This document shows, one piece after another, positions 7,488 through 16,145 of a stretch of 64,000 nt of DNA (its first letter is position 1; every line of letters begins with the position of its first letter). The notes beneath the pieces are model-generated. The model saw only the letters and a program-made list of their open reading frames with translations, searched no databases and was not told the origin of the DNA. Source of the DNA: Acidiferrobacter sp. (GTDB lineage: Bacteria > Pseudomonadota > Gammaproteobacteria > Acidiferrobacterales > Acidiferrobacteraceae); NCBI GenBank assembly GCA_027449165.1, contig DAIDMD010000122.1, forward strand, positions 1 through 64,000. The letters are read 5' to 3'. Made by a program: the position numbers and the translations under genes.

Positions 7488-8799
7488 GGCTCGCCTCCGC
7501 CGCCGCGCTCAGCATCGGCAGGGCGTCGCCGCCCCCGATCGCGCGAATCGTTGTCGAATAGGTCTCGGGGCCGGGTTTTAGTCCAAACCGCTCCGCAAGC
7601 CGCGCCTTGACGCGGTCGATGTAACCCTCGGCCACAACCCGGTTGCTAAACGGCATGAGCGTGACGAGCCGGCACGCGTCGGGGCCCGTGATGCGCCAGT
7701 TGTCGTCGAGCCCGCGCGCAAGCGTCGCAAGGTCGTCTAGTATCTGGTCGCACGGAGCCGCTTTCGCGATCGCGATCGTGACGAGACTGCTTTGGAGATT
7801 GAGCTCGCGGGCGGCGCGCGCCAGCTTGACCGTTTCGGCCGCGAACCGCGGCGGACAGTGTGGCAGCGTCTTTAGAACATCTTGGGCGATGCGCGCGGCA
7901 TAGACGTCGTCTGCGAAGTAGGCCAGCAGAACGCTGATCGTAAGGAGGTTTTCGTCGTTCAGGAACAGGAACGGCATGGCCGCAACCACGAGTAGGCCCA
8001 GCATCGTCCCATCGGACGCCAGCAGGGGGGCTGCCACGAGGTAGGCGCTGTGCTCTCCGTCCTTGAGCGAGTTCACCGCCCAGTAGGCGGTCCGTCGCCT
8101 TTCGAGGCAGCGCGTGATCAGGATATCGTCGCGATCGAGATCGAAGGCCGCGCCGATGTGGGCGCAAGCCACCGGGTCGACGGCGTCTCCCGAGACCGCG
8201 TACAACGCCGCCTGCTCGAAGCCGCCATGGTAGGCGGTCAGGTGCAGCAATCGCGCGGCGACATCGCCCGCCAGTCCGTTGCCCTGGGTGACGAGCGCGC
8301 GCCGTAGTTCCAGAAGCGAATCGCGCAAGGTGACGGGTTTGCCGATGATGGTCTGCTCGAGGCGGTCGTGTGAGATCCGCGTCGTATGCAGCGTGCGCGT
8401 GAGCCCCTCGAGTTGTTGCGTGGCGTAGGTGCTCATCTGCTCTGAGCGGCGCAGGCGCAGGATCCACATGGAGCCGTATTCGCCGGACAGCAGCGTGAGC
8501 ATGATGCCGCCCAGGAATTGTTCTTGGGGAAGGCGATGGATATGTAGGGCCGGCAACCCGAGACGCGCGGCGACCAACGACAGGATCAAGACCGCCAGCG
8601 ACAAGACGGCCGGCGCCAGGCCGTAGCGCAGGGCCACCAGGACCGGGGCCAGCCACAGCCAGGGGAAGGTGGCGTCCACCAGAAACGGATCGTGCGGCCT
8701 TAGCGCAAAGGCGATCGCGATCGCGATGGCCGGGATCGCGATCGCTTCCGCCCAGGCCCGAGCTTGGGGAGACGGCGCGATATGATTGCGCAGGGTCAC
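7477..8799 (-). CDS. pelD: PelD, inner-membrane c-di-GMP receptor of the Pel synthase
   Basis: PelD activates Pel polymerisation when c-di-GMP binds its degenerate GGDEF domain. The start is GTG 8799, overlapping the pelC stop (GTGA); the ORF-track version to 9294 is over-extended. The length is 440 aa (455 in P. aeruginosa). Domains: four hydrophobic helices within about residues 15-115, a short coiled linker, a GAF domain (about 150-300) and a degenerate GGDEF domain (about 315-440) lacking a GGDEF motif. The inhibitory-site RxxD is present as RGLD at 362-365. An Arg at about 396 is spaced like the second c-di-GMP-binding Arg of P. aeruginosa PelD. c-di-GMP control therefore looks intact. 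The first helix is encoded by a GCGATC-repeat tract giving an Ala-Ile dipeptide run. Confidence 0.94.
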   Translation of the reverse strand: MTLRNHIAPSPQARAWAEAIAIPAIAIAIAFALRPHDPFLVDATFPWLWLAPVLVALRYGLAPAVLSLAVLILSLVAARLGLPALHIHRLPQEQFLGGIMLTLLSGEYGSMWILRLRRSEQMSTYATQQLEGLTRTLHTTRISHDRLEQTIIGKPVTLRDSLLELRRALVTQGNGLAGDVAARLLHLTAYHGGFEQAALYAVSGDAVDPVACAHIGAAFDLDRDDILITRCLERRRTAYWAVNSLKDGEHSAYLVAAPLLASDGTMLGLLVVAAMPFLFLNDENLLTISVLLAYFADDVYAARIAQDVLKTLPHCPPRFAAETVKLARAARELNLQSSLVTIAIAKAAPCDQILDDLATLARGLDDNWRITGPDACRLVTLMPFSNRVVAEGYIDRVKARLAERFGLKPGPETYSTTIRAIGGGDALPMLSAAAEASHDA

Positions 8800-9317
8800 G
8801 AGAGCAGCCTTTGGACCATGGCGTTCAAGGCGTTTTCGGCGAGCACGCCGACGCTCTCGCGGGGCGAACCGCTCCGGCTGGCGGTCGCCGTCCAGATGAT
8901 GCGCCCGCTGCGCACGCTCACGAGATTCATGGTGACGGCGACCGCCGGCTGTCCGTCCAGGCCTATGGTGTAGCGCCACTCCTGGACCGCGCCCTCGACG
9001 ATGTAGCGGGCGCCCATCGCCCGGGCCTTTCGGAGCAGGGTCGCGGGGTTGGGTTCGAGGCCGAGCGGCAGGCGGTTGCGGCGGCCGACGGCCATCGCGC
9101 TCGCGGTCTTGAGGCCGTGGGCCTGCAGGAGGCTTGCGGCCATGGACGCCGCGCGCGAGCCGGCCCCCGGGGTCGTCGTGTAGTTGGCGAATGGGGCGAC
9201 CGCGACCGCGGCGGTGCGCGCGAAGGGCACCGCGCGGCTGGCGTGGAGAGTGCTGTCCGCGCAGCCAGACAGCGTGATGCATATCGTAATGCAAGAGATG
9301 CGCTTTATCAGGGCCAT
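8796..9317 (-). CDS. pelC: PelC, outer-membrane lipoprotein of the Pel secretin
   Basis: PelC is a periplasm-facing lipoprotein forming a dodecameric ring below the PelB porin. The length of 173 aa matches the family (172). The signal peptide MALIKRISCITICITLSGC ends in the lipobox LSGC, giving Cys19 as the lipidated residue. The body has the expected alpha/beta fold pattern (VAVAPFANYT, GARYIVEGAVQEW, AENALNAMVQRLL). GGAGGGG precedes ATG 9317. It is 9 bases after the pelB C-terminal ORF and overlaps the start of pelD. Confidence 0.93.
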   Translation of the reverse strand: MALIKRISCITICITLSGCADSTLHASRAVPFARTAAVAVAPFANYTTTPGAGSRAASMAASLLQAHGLKTASAMAVGRRNRLPLGLEPNPATLLRKARAMGARYIVEGAVQEWRYTIGLDGQPAVAVTMNLVSVRSGRIIWTATASRSGSPRESVGVLAENALNAMVQRLLS

Positions 9318-9326
9318 GATCCCCTC

Positions 9327-12122
9327 CTAAGGTTTGAAGTAGTAGTCGTAGCGCAGGCCGATCGCCTGCAGGCGGTTGTCGATGCCGACACCCCCTTGGC
9401 TGCGCGTGTAGTAGACGGCCAAGTGGTCTGAGCCTATGAGCGGTGTTGCAACCCCGACGGAAATGTCGTAGCCGGCATGCGTGACGCTGTTGTCGAAGAC
9501 CTCCAGATCGAAAAACGGGCGCAGGCCCGGGGCGTAATGGCGCCGGTAGGTCTCCCCGAAGTGCATGTCGAGGCCCGCCTGGACATAGCTTTGCGGCACG
9601 AAAAAGCCGATCCCCGCACCGCCCGGGGGCAGGAGCGGTACGAGTACGGCCGGCACGGTGCCGGTCGCCCGGTAATGGGCGAACGACAAGGCCGCACCGA
9701 CCGTAAGATCGGGGTATGCCAGGCGGATCTTGTGGTCATAGTGAAAGTTTGCGATAAGGCCGGTTCCAAGGGCCCCGCCTCCCTGGGCGCTGAATCGGCG
9801 ATAGGAAAGCCGCCCGTTTATGGTGTCGCGTGCCGTCAGCGCCTGGGCGTCCATTATGCTCATGCCGTCTTTGACTCCCCCGAGGTACAGCGACGGAAGG
9901 TCGTAGGCGCGCATGTGGTAGTTCAGGCGTATCGTCTGCGTGGTGCGCGGCCAGAACGCCGTTGCCCAGCTTGCCTGGGCGTAGAGGAAGCGCGTCACGG
10001 CCGATCGGCGGCCCAGCGTCAGGCGGTAGGCGCCGGACGGACGCCATAGGCCGATCGCGAAGTGTTCAGACCGATCGAAGCGCGGGACGGCGCCGATGAG
10101 CGCCGGGTCGGTGCGGCCATCCAGACTGTTGCGGACCCCGGCCTCTATCTCGGTCCCGGGGTTTACCATGTGGCGCGTCGCGATGCCCTCGATCAGGGCA
10201 CTGAAGCCGGCACTCCGCAGGTATCGGATCCGGCCCGTCAGGCGGTCGGACTGGCGCAGCAAGAGCCGCCGGTATTCGTGGGCGAGCGGGGCGTCGGAGC
10301 GGCTCGCGCTCAGGCTCGCGAAGGCTTCCGATACGGCCCGGGCCGGTTCCCCGATCGCCGCGGCGGCGTCCACCCGGCCCGTCCGCGGAAGGGTGAGGCT
10401 GTGGCGGGCGAGCAGCGCGCGCAGCTGCATCCCGTTGTGGTCGCCCTGGGCTACGGCAAGGGCCGCCCATGGGGGCGCGTGGCGGGCATAGCCTTCCACC
10501 GCGTAGCCCGCGGGGGCGTAGGCGCTGCGTGCCAGTGCATAACCAAGCAGGATGTCGCGGCTTACCCCTCCTGGCCGTCCTTCGGCGCCCTGGGCAAGCA
10601 GCGCCATGGCGACCGGGGCGGTTGCCAGATCGATGGCCAGGGCGGCGCGCTTTCGGGCCTTGTGGCGTAGGTCGCCGGCCTGGGGCGCGAGGAGCGTGGC
10701 AAAGGCGCGTCGGCGCACAGATATTGCTGCGCCCGGGCGGCCGTCCTTGGCAAGGCTGTCGGCAAACGGCAACAACAGCCGCGGATCGTTCGGGTGGCGG
10801 CGCAGCAGGGCTTCCAGATAGGGAATCGCGAGGCGCGGCTCGTTTATGGTGAGGAAGGACAGGGCGTACGGGAGCCAGAGCGAGCGGTTGCGGTCGACGG
10901 TCGGCGCCCACGACAGCAAGGTGGCCGCGAGGCGCGGGGCGCGGCCCGTCGCCACGAAAAACCAGAGATAGGACCCAAGGATGGCGCCGTTGCCGGGAAA
11001 GCGCCGCAAGGCCTCGCGGTAGACGCGCTCGGCGTTCCGATAATGCCGTTGCACGGCCTGGCAGCGGGCGAGCCCGGTCCAATAGTAGGGGTTGGCGGTA
11101 AGCCGCCCGGCGTCACCGGCGGTGACTTGCGCGAAGGTCCGAACGAGCAGGGCGCGTGAGCGCAGCCGCTCGGCCAGGCTGAGCATGGCGAAAAAGAAGT
11201 TCGGGCTGTGGTAACGCCGGAAGCCTTCCAGGGCAAGCAGATACGATGTCCGCGGGTGCCGGCGTTCGCCGAGAAGTACGAGATGGGCGAGATCGGCGCG
11301 GGTCGCCGTGCCCCGCGCATAGAGGGCCTGGGCGGCCGAGAGCGCCGTCGGAAAGTCCTGGCGCATCCAGGCGAGCGCCCCCAACGTATGGTAATAGCTG
11401 AAGTGGCGCGTCGACACCGAGGCGGCGTGCCGGACCAGCAGCCGGTAGGCGCGGCCGGGGTGTCCGCTGCGGTAAAAGAGCGACGCCTCGGTCAGCAGAA
11501 CGCGGGCGGTGGCGCCGTACCGGTGATCGTAGGCGCGCAACGCGGCGAGCTCTTGCGTCTGCGCCCCGAGGCTGTTTTCCAGCGTTATGATAGACCAAAG
11601 GTAACGCCGGCGCGGGGTCTTGCGCATGGCCTGCTGGAGCCAGGCGATGGCCCGCCGGGGATGGCCTTGCAGTTGGTAGAGGCGGCTCATCTCCTCGACG
11701 AGGGCCGGTGCGCCCGGATGGCGTTTGAGGCGCAGGGCGAGCAGCTGGGTCAGGTGGGTGAAGGCCGACAGGCCGCTTGCCAAGGTCCATGCCGGCTTGA
11801 GGTAGGAGATCTGGCCGTGGCCTGCGAGATAGACGAGGGAGCGCAAGGCGACATGGTCATGCCCGGTCCACAACGCGGTCTTGGCGAGCCGCCGGCGCCA
11901 GGCGAGGTCGTGCGGGCGGTTTCCGACCGCCGTCAAGGCCACATCATAGGCCGCCTGCACGTCGCCGGAATTCAGGAATACCTTATAGGAAAGCGCGTAG
12001 TCGCGCCGATTATAGGGCGTTTGCGGAAGGGCCGGGGCGGCCGCGGCGAAGGCTACGGGCCACGGTCCCATCACGGCCGTCACGGCCGCGCCAAGGGCGA
12101 GGAATCGGCGTATGTTCACCAT
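9327..12122 (-). CDS. pelB: PelB C-terminal protein: periplasmic TPR scaffold plus outer-membrane porin, with its own signal peptide
   Basis: This is the large part of the Pel outer-membrane exporter, about 931 aa. The start is taken as ATG 12122, two bases after the upstream stop; the track uses TTG 12128. The N-terminus MVNIRRFLALGAAVTAVM...AFA-AA looks like a Sec signal peptide. Tandem TPR-like helices rich in Arg/His follow for about 580 residues. The C-terminal 300 or so residues have beta-barrel character: alternating aromatic strands such as LYAQASWATAFW and FDLEVFDNSVTHAGYDISVG, ending GLRYDYYFKP. In P. aeruginosa PelB is one 1193-aa chain beginning with a membrane anchor. Here the anchor and first TPRs are on the preceding ORF (286 + 931 = 1217 aa). 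The basic periplasmic composition suits an acidophile. Confidence 0.88.
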   Translation of the reverse strand: MVNIRRFLALGAAVTAVMGPWPVAFAAAAPALPQTPYNRRDYALSYKVFLNSGDVQAAYDVALTAVGNRPHDLAWRRRLAKTALWTGHDHVALRSLVYLAGHGQISYLKPAWTLASGLSAFTHLTQLLALRLKRHPGAPALVEEMSRLYQLQGHPRRAIAWLQQAMRKTPRRRYLWSIITLENSLGAQTQELAALRAYDHRYGATARVLLTEASLFYRSGHPGRAYRLLVRHAASVSTRHFSYYHTLGALAWMRQDFPTALSAAQALYARGTATRADLAHLVLLGERRHPRTSYLLALEGFRRYHSPNFFFAMLSLAERLRSRALLVRTFAQVTAGDAGRLTANPYYWTGLARCQAVQRHYRNAERVYREALRRFPGNGAILGSYLWFFVATGRAPRLAATLLSWAPTVDRNRSLWLPYALSFLTINEPRLAIPYLEALLRRHPNDPRLLLPFADSLAKDGRPGAAISVRRRAFATLLAPQAGDLRHKARKRAALAIDLATAPVAMALLAQGAEGRPGGVSRDILLGYALARSAYAPAGYAVEGYARHAPPWAALAVAQGDHNGMQLRALLARHSLTLPRTGRVDAAAAIGEPARAVSEAFASLSASRSDAPLAHEYRRLLLRQSDRLTGRIRYLRSAGFSALIEGIATRHMVNPGTEIEAGVRNSLDGRTDPALIGAVPRFDRSEHFAIGLWRPSGAYRLTLGRRSAVTRFLYAQASWATAFWPRTTQTIRLNYHMRAYDLPSLYLGGVKDGMSIMDAQALTARDTINGRLSYRRFSAQGGGALGTGLIANFHYDHKIRLAYPDLTVGAALSFAHYRATGTVPAVLVPLLPPGGAGIGFFVPQSYVQAGLDMHFGETYRRHYAPGLRPFFDLEVFDNSVTHAGYDISVGVATPLIGSDHLAVYYTRSQGGVGIDNRLQAIGLRYDYYFKP

Positions 12123-12124
12123 GG

Positions 12125-12985
12125 TCAAGGCATGCGCAGCAGTTGCTTGGCGTAGCGCGCCGCGACCGCGGGTTCATTCGCGGCGCGCGCCAGCGCGATC
12201 ATTCGTCGCAGGATGGCGGGCCGCCCCTCAAGGCCGCCGAGATGGCGGCCGCCCTCGCGGACTGCGAGCGCGACCTCATTGTGGCTTTGCAAGGCCTGCA
12301 TGGCCCCCAGGAAATAGCGGGCCGCCGCCGCGCGTGTCGGCGCGTAGTGTTCGGCCGAGAAATAGAGATGCGCCGCCAGCCGGGGGTGACCAAGGCCGTA
12401 GGCCGCGGCCGCCGCCAGCGCATAGTAGGCCGGGCGACGGGCATGGCCGCGCCGCGCCAGATCCCGGTAAATCGCGATCGCGGTTTTCTGATCATGGATG
12501 ACGACCGCCTCGCGCGCCAGACCGCGCAGCGCCCGTGGTCCGGCCCCCGGACGCAATTGGTCGATGAGCAGGCGTAGGGTATGGTCGTTATGCGAGCGCG
12601 CGGCGCTCCCTCTGGGATAGCGGTCGTTCATCGCGAGCAGGTCGCGATAGTAGAGCCAGCGGATGCGTTGCCGGGAGGCGCCGGCTTGGGTGCGGGCCAG
12701 CAGCGGCGCGAGGGCGCGCAGCGCGGCAATGTCGTGGCCGGTCTCGATCTCGCGGCGCACCAGCAAAAGCGTGATGGCCCGCCTGTGGTTGTCGCGGGCA
12801 AGGGCCTTCGCGAAATAGAGGCCGATCGCCGGTGTGCGCGACTCTTGGATCCGCCGCAAGAACGCCCCCGGGTTGAAGAGCAGCGCAAGTGTAAGCACGA
12901 TGCCGAGCGCAAGGCCCGCGACCAGGGTCGGGGGCGCAAGGCGTTCGCGCGCGCCGTCAGGGGCATGCAGCCGTGAAATGACCAT
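12125..12985 (-). CDS. pelB: PelB N-terminal protein: membrane-anchored TPR segment (split PelB)
   Basis: This is a 286-aa protein with one hydrophobic anchor at about residues 20-45 (TLVAGLALGIVLTLALLFNP) followed by TPR-like helices, e.g. YYALAAAAAYGLGHPRLAAHLYFSA. It sits between pelA and the PelB porin ORF, where full-length PelB begins in other species, and its architecture equals the start of PelB. The ATG at 12985 has GGAGGCGCACC just upstream. It overlaps the end of pelA by 29 bases and its stop is 2 bases from the next ATG. Since the downstream half carries its own signal peptide, this looks like a genuine two-subunit PelB and not a damaged gene. Assignment as PelB-N rests on position and architecture, not on alignment. 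Confidence 0.75.
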   Translation of the reverse strand: MVISRLHAPDGARERLAPPTLVAGLALGIVLTLALLFNPGAFLRRIQESRTPAIGLYFAKALARDNHRRAITLLLVRREIETGHDIAALRALAPLLARTQAGASRQRIRWLYYRDLLAMNDRYPRGSAARSHNDHTLRLLIDQLRPGAGPRALRGLAREAVVIHDQKTAIAIYRDLARRGHARRPAYYALAAAAAYGLGHPRLAAHLYFSAEHYAPTRAAAARYFLGAMQALQSHNEVALAVREGGRHLGGLEGRPAILRRMIALARAANEPAVAARYAKQLLRMP

Positions 12986-15770
12986 GGTGCGCCTCCAGGT
13001 GGTAGGTCATCAGGGATCCGTCGGGTCGTCCCCGAAGGACAAGGTCGCCGTCCATGACCCGGCAGCCGGCGGCATTCGCCAGCCGGAAGGAAAGCGGCGC
13101 GTTGCCCCGGAGGGCGAAGGAAAGGGCCGCCCCGTGGTAGGAGGCGGCGCGGATCGCGGCGTTGGCGTCGTGAAGAAAGGGCACGCGGGGGCGCATCGGC
13201 GTAAGCCGGATCCGTACCGTCTTTCCGGCGGGCACCGGGGCGATATGGATGTAGCGCACCGCGCCGTGGCGATCGAACCCCGCCAGGCCGCGGCTGCCGC
13301 GCAGCCGCGGGTAGCCAAGCCGCGCCGGGATGCGCCATTCCTGCGCGGCCCCGGCATCGCTTATGTACCAGCTGTGCGCGCCACGCGCGACCACCGCATG
13401 CCCGAAATCCACCGCGATGCGGGCGAAGTGGGATGGGAAGACCGGGTCCGTTCTTTGGCGAAGGGCCCAGGCGATCACGGTACGCAAGGCGCGCAGACCG
13501 GCGACCCGCGCCCCGGAATAGAAGTGATAGTAGATGTCGAGCGGCTTCAGGCGTCTGGGTGTGTCGGTCAGCTTGAAGGTCTGAATCGCCCGGACATAGC
13601 CGTAATAGTAGGGGCTCGTCCAACTGTGGGTGTAGACGTTCTCGTCTTGCATGGGCGAATAGACCTGGAAATGGCGGCCCTTGAAGATCCCGAGGCCGCG
13701 CACCTTCGTCACGAATGGCTCGGCGTAGGTCTCGGTGGCCCCGCCGCCGTTTAAGTTGAGGACGTGCGCGCGGTAGCTCAAGGCCAGCACACGGGCATCA
13801 GGATCGCAATCCCCGGACCATTGCACGAGCGAGACGCGCTTGCCGCGCGGGGCGATGTGGCGGTCTATCCACCGGTCGGCCCACACGATCTCCTTGCGGG
13901 CGCTGAATCGGGTGTAGCCGGGGACCGCCAACGCGTATCCGTAACGCAGGTTGCCCTTATGGCCCATGAGGCCGGGGTCGCGTTCCAGGGCCGGCCAGTC
14001 GAAGGGGTGGGAAAAGGTGTGGGATGCGACCTCGACCCATGGGAGGGCTGCGATCCGCCGCGCGATCGCCGTGAGCTTCGTGGCCGCCTTGGGGAACAGC
14101 CCATGGGGCGTGAAGTAGGAGACGATAAAGGATGCCGAGGTGGGGATGCGGTACTTCTCCAAGATCTGCTTCAAGATGACTGCGCCGGCGTACTGGTCCC
14201 GATAGCGGTAGATCCAGCTCTTATTGGCGAAGCCGTCGCCGTCGATCTGCGCCATGAGCATGCGCCGGCCGCTCTCGGTGGTGGTGTCCGGAACGGGCAT
14301 GGGCGGCAGGCGCAAGGCCTTGCGAAAGAACCGGAACGGGTTCAGGACCCATGCCGCCGGGGCCTTGCCTTTGCGGTGCGGCACCGCGCCAAGAGCGCTT
14401 ACGACGTCCGGCGACAGGGCGTAGCCGCCCCAGGGCGTAAGGCCGATCGCATCTTCGGTCTGCCCCTGCGCATCGCGCAGCGCAAGCAGCGTCCGGCCCT
14501 TGCGCAACGCGAGCGGCAGAAAATTGTCGGGCGCCGCCGGCACCGGGTGCGTCTCGAACCCGACGTAGCGCGGGTCGCTGAATGCCACGCGGTTTTGGAC
14601 CAAGCCGCGCGGGATGCGCCCGGCCGACAGGCCGAGCGCGCGCAGTTGTCCGGCGTCGGCTGGGAACCCGAAGCTCCCGAGCACCGCGACCGGCACCCCA
14701 TCGCGCATCTGGCGGCGCAGCCAGCGATAGAGCGCGGCGCCCTGCGTCACATGATTGTTCTCGAACCATGTGACGATACCCGCATAACGGCCGGCCAGGG
14801 TTCCGCGCGGCAGCCCGTCGGCCACGTTGCGGATGCGCGTGCTGTAGCCCAGATAATTCAGCGGCATCGCGGCATACCAGTTGAGCGACGTATGCTGAGC
14901 ATCCTCGGGTCCGCTGTAGAGCATGAGGATCTTGCGTGGCATGACGCGAATCGTACTGACGCCGAGCAGCGAGAGCCGGCCGTCGGCCACATACGGGGTA
15001 ATCCCCAAGGCGGCGATGCGCCGGGCGTCGGCGACCGCCTGCCGTCGCCGGCCGGGGGGGAGATAGTCGATGGCTATGACCGGCAGCCCCAGACGGCGAG
15101 CCCCGGCGAGCTTTTGCAACAAGGACCGGCGTGTCGCCGCCGCCACCTGCACATAGCGGCCGGTCCTTTGATCCCAGCCGTCGAACAAGGACTCGGCGGC
15201 GACCGCCGACACGAGCGTGCGAATGGCTGGCAGGATGGCAAATCCCCGATTGAGTATGAGCCGGGCCTCGGGGTGCGAGGCCTTGATCGCGCGGATCAGG
15301 CGGATGAGCCCCTGGCGTTGCCGGGCCCGGCCCGCCTTGGTCGCCACGGCCTGACGGTAGGCGTCGATGTCGTCGAGAAAAAACCCGCGATAGCCCCGGC
15401 GCCATAACGGCGCGAGCACATCGTGAAGGAAGTCCCGCCGACATGTCCGGCGCGCCTCGTCGAGGATGGCCGTACCCCAGGTCCGATCCTTTCCGAGCAC
15501 GCAGCGCGGCGGGATTCGCCGGTATTCGCCCGGCGAGGCCTCGCCGACGGCCGCGTAGGCGAACGCGCGCTCCCGGCCCTGGTCGAAGCGGCGCGGGGAG
15601 AAGGCCGAGTCCGGCTGAACCACCACCCAACGAAAGGCCTGCAGCGCGTGGCGCGGAGGGTGAGCGCCATAATAGAAGGCGATACTGAAGGGGCGCGCCT
15701 GAGCGGACAGCGCCAGCACGAACATCGCTGCGAGCGCGGCTAGGCCGAGTTTGAGGTCATGTAACCGCAT
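12957..15770 (-). CDS. pelA: PelA, periplasmic Pel hydrolase/deacetylase
   Basis: PelA partially deacetylates Pel and has an endo-glycosidase domain; it acts in the periplasm. The start is ATG 15770 (MRLHDLKLGLAALAAMFVL, signal peptide ending SAQA-RP); the track version to 15839 would begin inside the upstream hairpin. The length is 937 aa (948 in P. aeruginosa). The hydrolase domain (about 30-280) shows FFLDDIDAYR and AVAAESLFDGWDQRTG with candidate acidic residues. A reductase-like middle follows. The deacetylase domain has the metal-binding Asp in QIDGDGFANKSW and the HxxxH of ASHTFSHPFDW. The C-terminal part is beta-rich. It is the first gene of the operon, preceded by a structured leader and a near-consensus promoter. 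Confidence 0.95.
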   Translation of the reverse strand: MRLHDLKLGLAALAAMFVLALSAQARPFSIAFYYGAHPPRHALQAFRWVVVQPDSAFSPRRFDQGRERAFAYAAVGEASPGEYRRIPPRCVLGKDRTWGTAILDEARRTCRRDFLHDVLAPLWRRGYRGFFLDDIDAYRQAVATKAGRARQRQGLIRLIRAIKASHPEARLILNRGFAILPAIRTLVSAVAAESLFDGWDQRTGRYVQVAAATRRSLLQKLAGARRLGLPVIAIDYLPPGRRRQAVADARRIAALGITPYVADGRLSLLGVSTIRVMPRKILMLYSGPEDAQHTSLNWYAAMPLNYLGYSTRIRNVADGLPRGTLAGRYAGIVTWFENNHVTQGAALYRWLRRQMRDGVPVAVLGSFGFPADAGQLRALGLSAGRIPRGLVQNRVAFSDPRYVGFETHPVPAAPDNFLPLALRKGRTLLALRDAQGQTEDAIGLTPWGGYALSPDVVSALGAVPHRKGKAPAAWVLNPFRFFRKALRLPPMPVPDTTTESGRRMLMAQIDGDGFANKSWIYRYRDQYAGAVILKQILEKYRIPTSASFIVSYFTPHGLFPKAATKLTAIARRIAALPWVEVASHTFSHPFDWPALERDPGLMGHKGNLRYGYALAVPGYTRFSARKEIVWADRWIDRHIAPRGKRVSLVQWSGDCDPDARVLALSYRAHVLNLNGGGATETYAEPFVTKVRGLGIFKGRHFQVYSPMQDENVYTHSWTSPYYYGYVRAIQTFKLTDTPRRLKPLDIYYHFYSGARVAGLRALRTVIAWALRQRTDPVFPSHFARIAVDFGHAVVARGAHSWYISDAGAAQEWRIPARLGYPRLRGSRGLAGFDRHGAVRYIHIAPVPAGKTVRIRLTPMRPRVPFLHDANAAIRAASYHGAALSFALRGNAPLSFRLANAAGCRVMDGDLVLRGRPDGSLMTYHLEAHHGHFTAACP

Positions 15771-15795
15771 CAGGGTGTCGCCGCTGAGAAAACAC

Positions 15796-15827
15796 GATCC
15801 CTTCGCGGCCAGGGCCGCGAAGGGATC
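15796..15827 (-). promoter_or_regulatory. Perfect 15-bp terminator-like hairpin in the pelA leader
   Basis: GATCCCTTCGCGGCC and its exact reverse complement are separated by 2 bases. The repeat ends 26 bases before the pelA ATG. Read in the pelA direction it is followed by GTGTTTTCT, so it resembles an intrinsic terminator placed as an attenuator. It might instead sequester the ribosome-binding region or stabilise the operon mRNA. Confidence 0.75.
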
Positions 15828-15943
15828 ACCGAAGCCCAAACGGGACCGCCGCGCCGAACGTCCAAACCCCCGTTCTCGCGCGTCAGCCCGTTATGTCGGG
15901 CGCCATTTTCCGCGTGTTTCCCTGATGGTTATCACGAAAGCGC

Positions 15944-15963
15944 ACGGGCCTACCCCGGCCCGT
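15944..15963 (-). other. 7-bp hairpin in the pelA leader
   Basis: In the pelA transcript ACGGGCC and GGCCCGT pair perfectly around a 6-base loop. It lies midway between the promoter and the terminator-like hairpin, adding to the picture of a structured leader RNA. Confidence 0.5.
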
Positions 15964-15982
15964 TCTTTACTACGCCTCGGTT

Positions 15983-16048
15983 GTGTCTTGCGTCTGCGCG
16001 ATTATTATTTGCCTTTTAAATCCCGCCGAACCGCCGATGCCAAGACAC
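15983..16048 (-). other. Leader element closed by an 8-bp stem near the predicted pelA transcription start
   Basis: GTGTCTTG and CAAGACAC can pair across a 50-base AU-rich interior. The element begins within about ten bases of the predicted start site. This could be a leader RNA fold or, as DNA, part of an operator. No known riboswitch class could be fitted to it. Confidence 0.4.
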
Positions 16049-16060
16049 GCCCATGGGAAA

Positions 16061-16089
16061 ATTATAGGGCAGAGCCCTTGGCGTGTCCA
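16061..16089 (-). promoter_or_regulatory. pelA promoter, near-consensus sigma-70
   Basis: On the minus strand TGGACA (5/6 match to the -35) is followed after 17 bases by TATAAT (6/6). Half-sites GACACGCC (16044-16051) and GGCGTGTC (16080-16087) form an 8-bp inverted repeat flanking the -10 box. TGTCCGGG occurs twice at 10-base spacing (from 16113 and 16123, plus strand) further upstream. The predicted transcript starts near 16054, giving a leader of about 280 bases before pelA. Confidence 0.8.
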
Positions 16090-16145
16090 CCGTTCCGCGC
16101 AAATCGTCCGTTTGTCCGGGTGTGTCCGGGACGCCTCAGCTTATC

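Noticed and set aside
13764-15407. 547-aa plus-strand ORF opposite pelA
   Set aside because: No recognisable motif. The pelA frame carries clear hydrolase and deacetylase motifs, so this is a shadow.
15960-16054. Possible c-di-GMP-I (GEMM) riboswitch in the pelA leader, because GGCAAA and GACGCAA occur in order
   Set aside because: The segment between them cannot form the required inner helix, there is no GCC to close with GGC, and no tetraloop-receptor half is seen. The leader is structured but does not fit this class.
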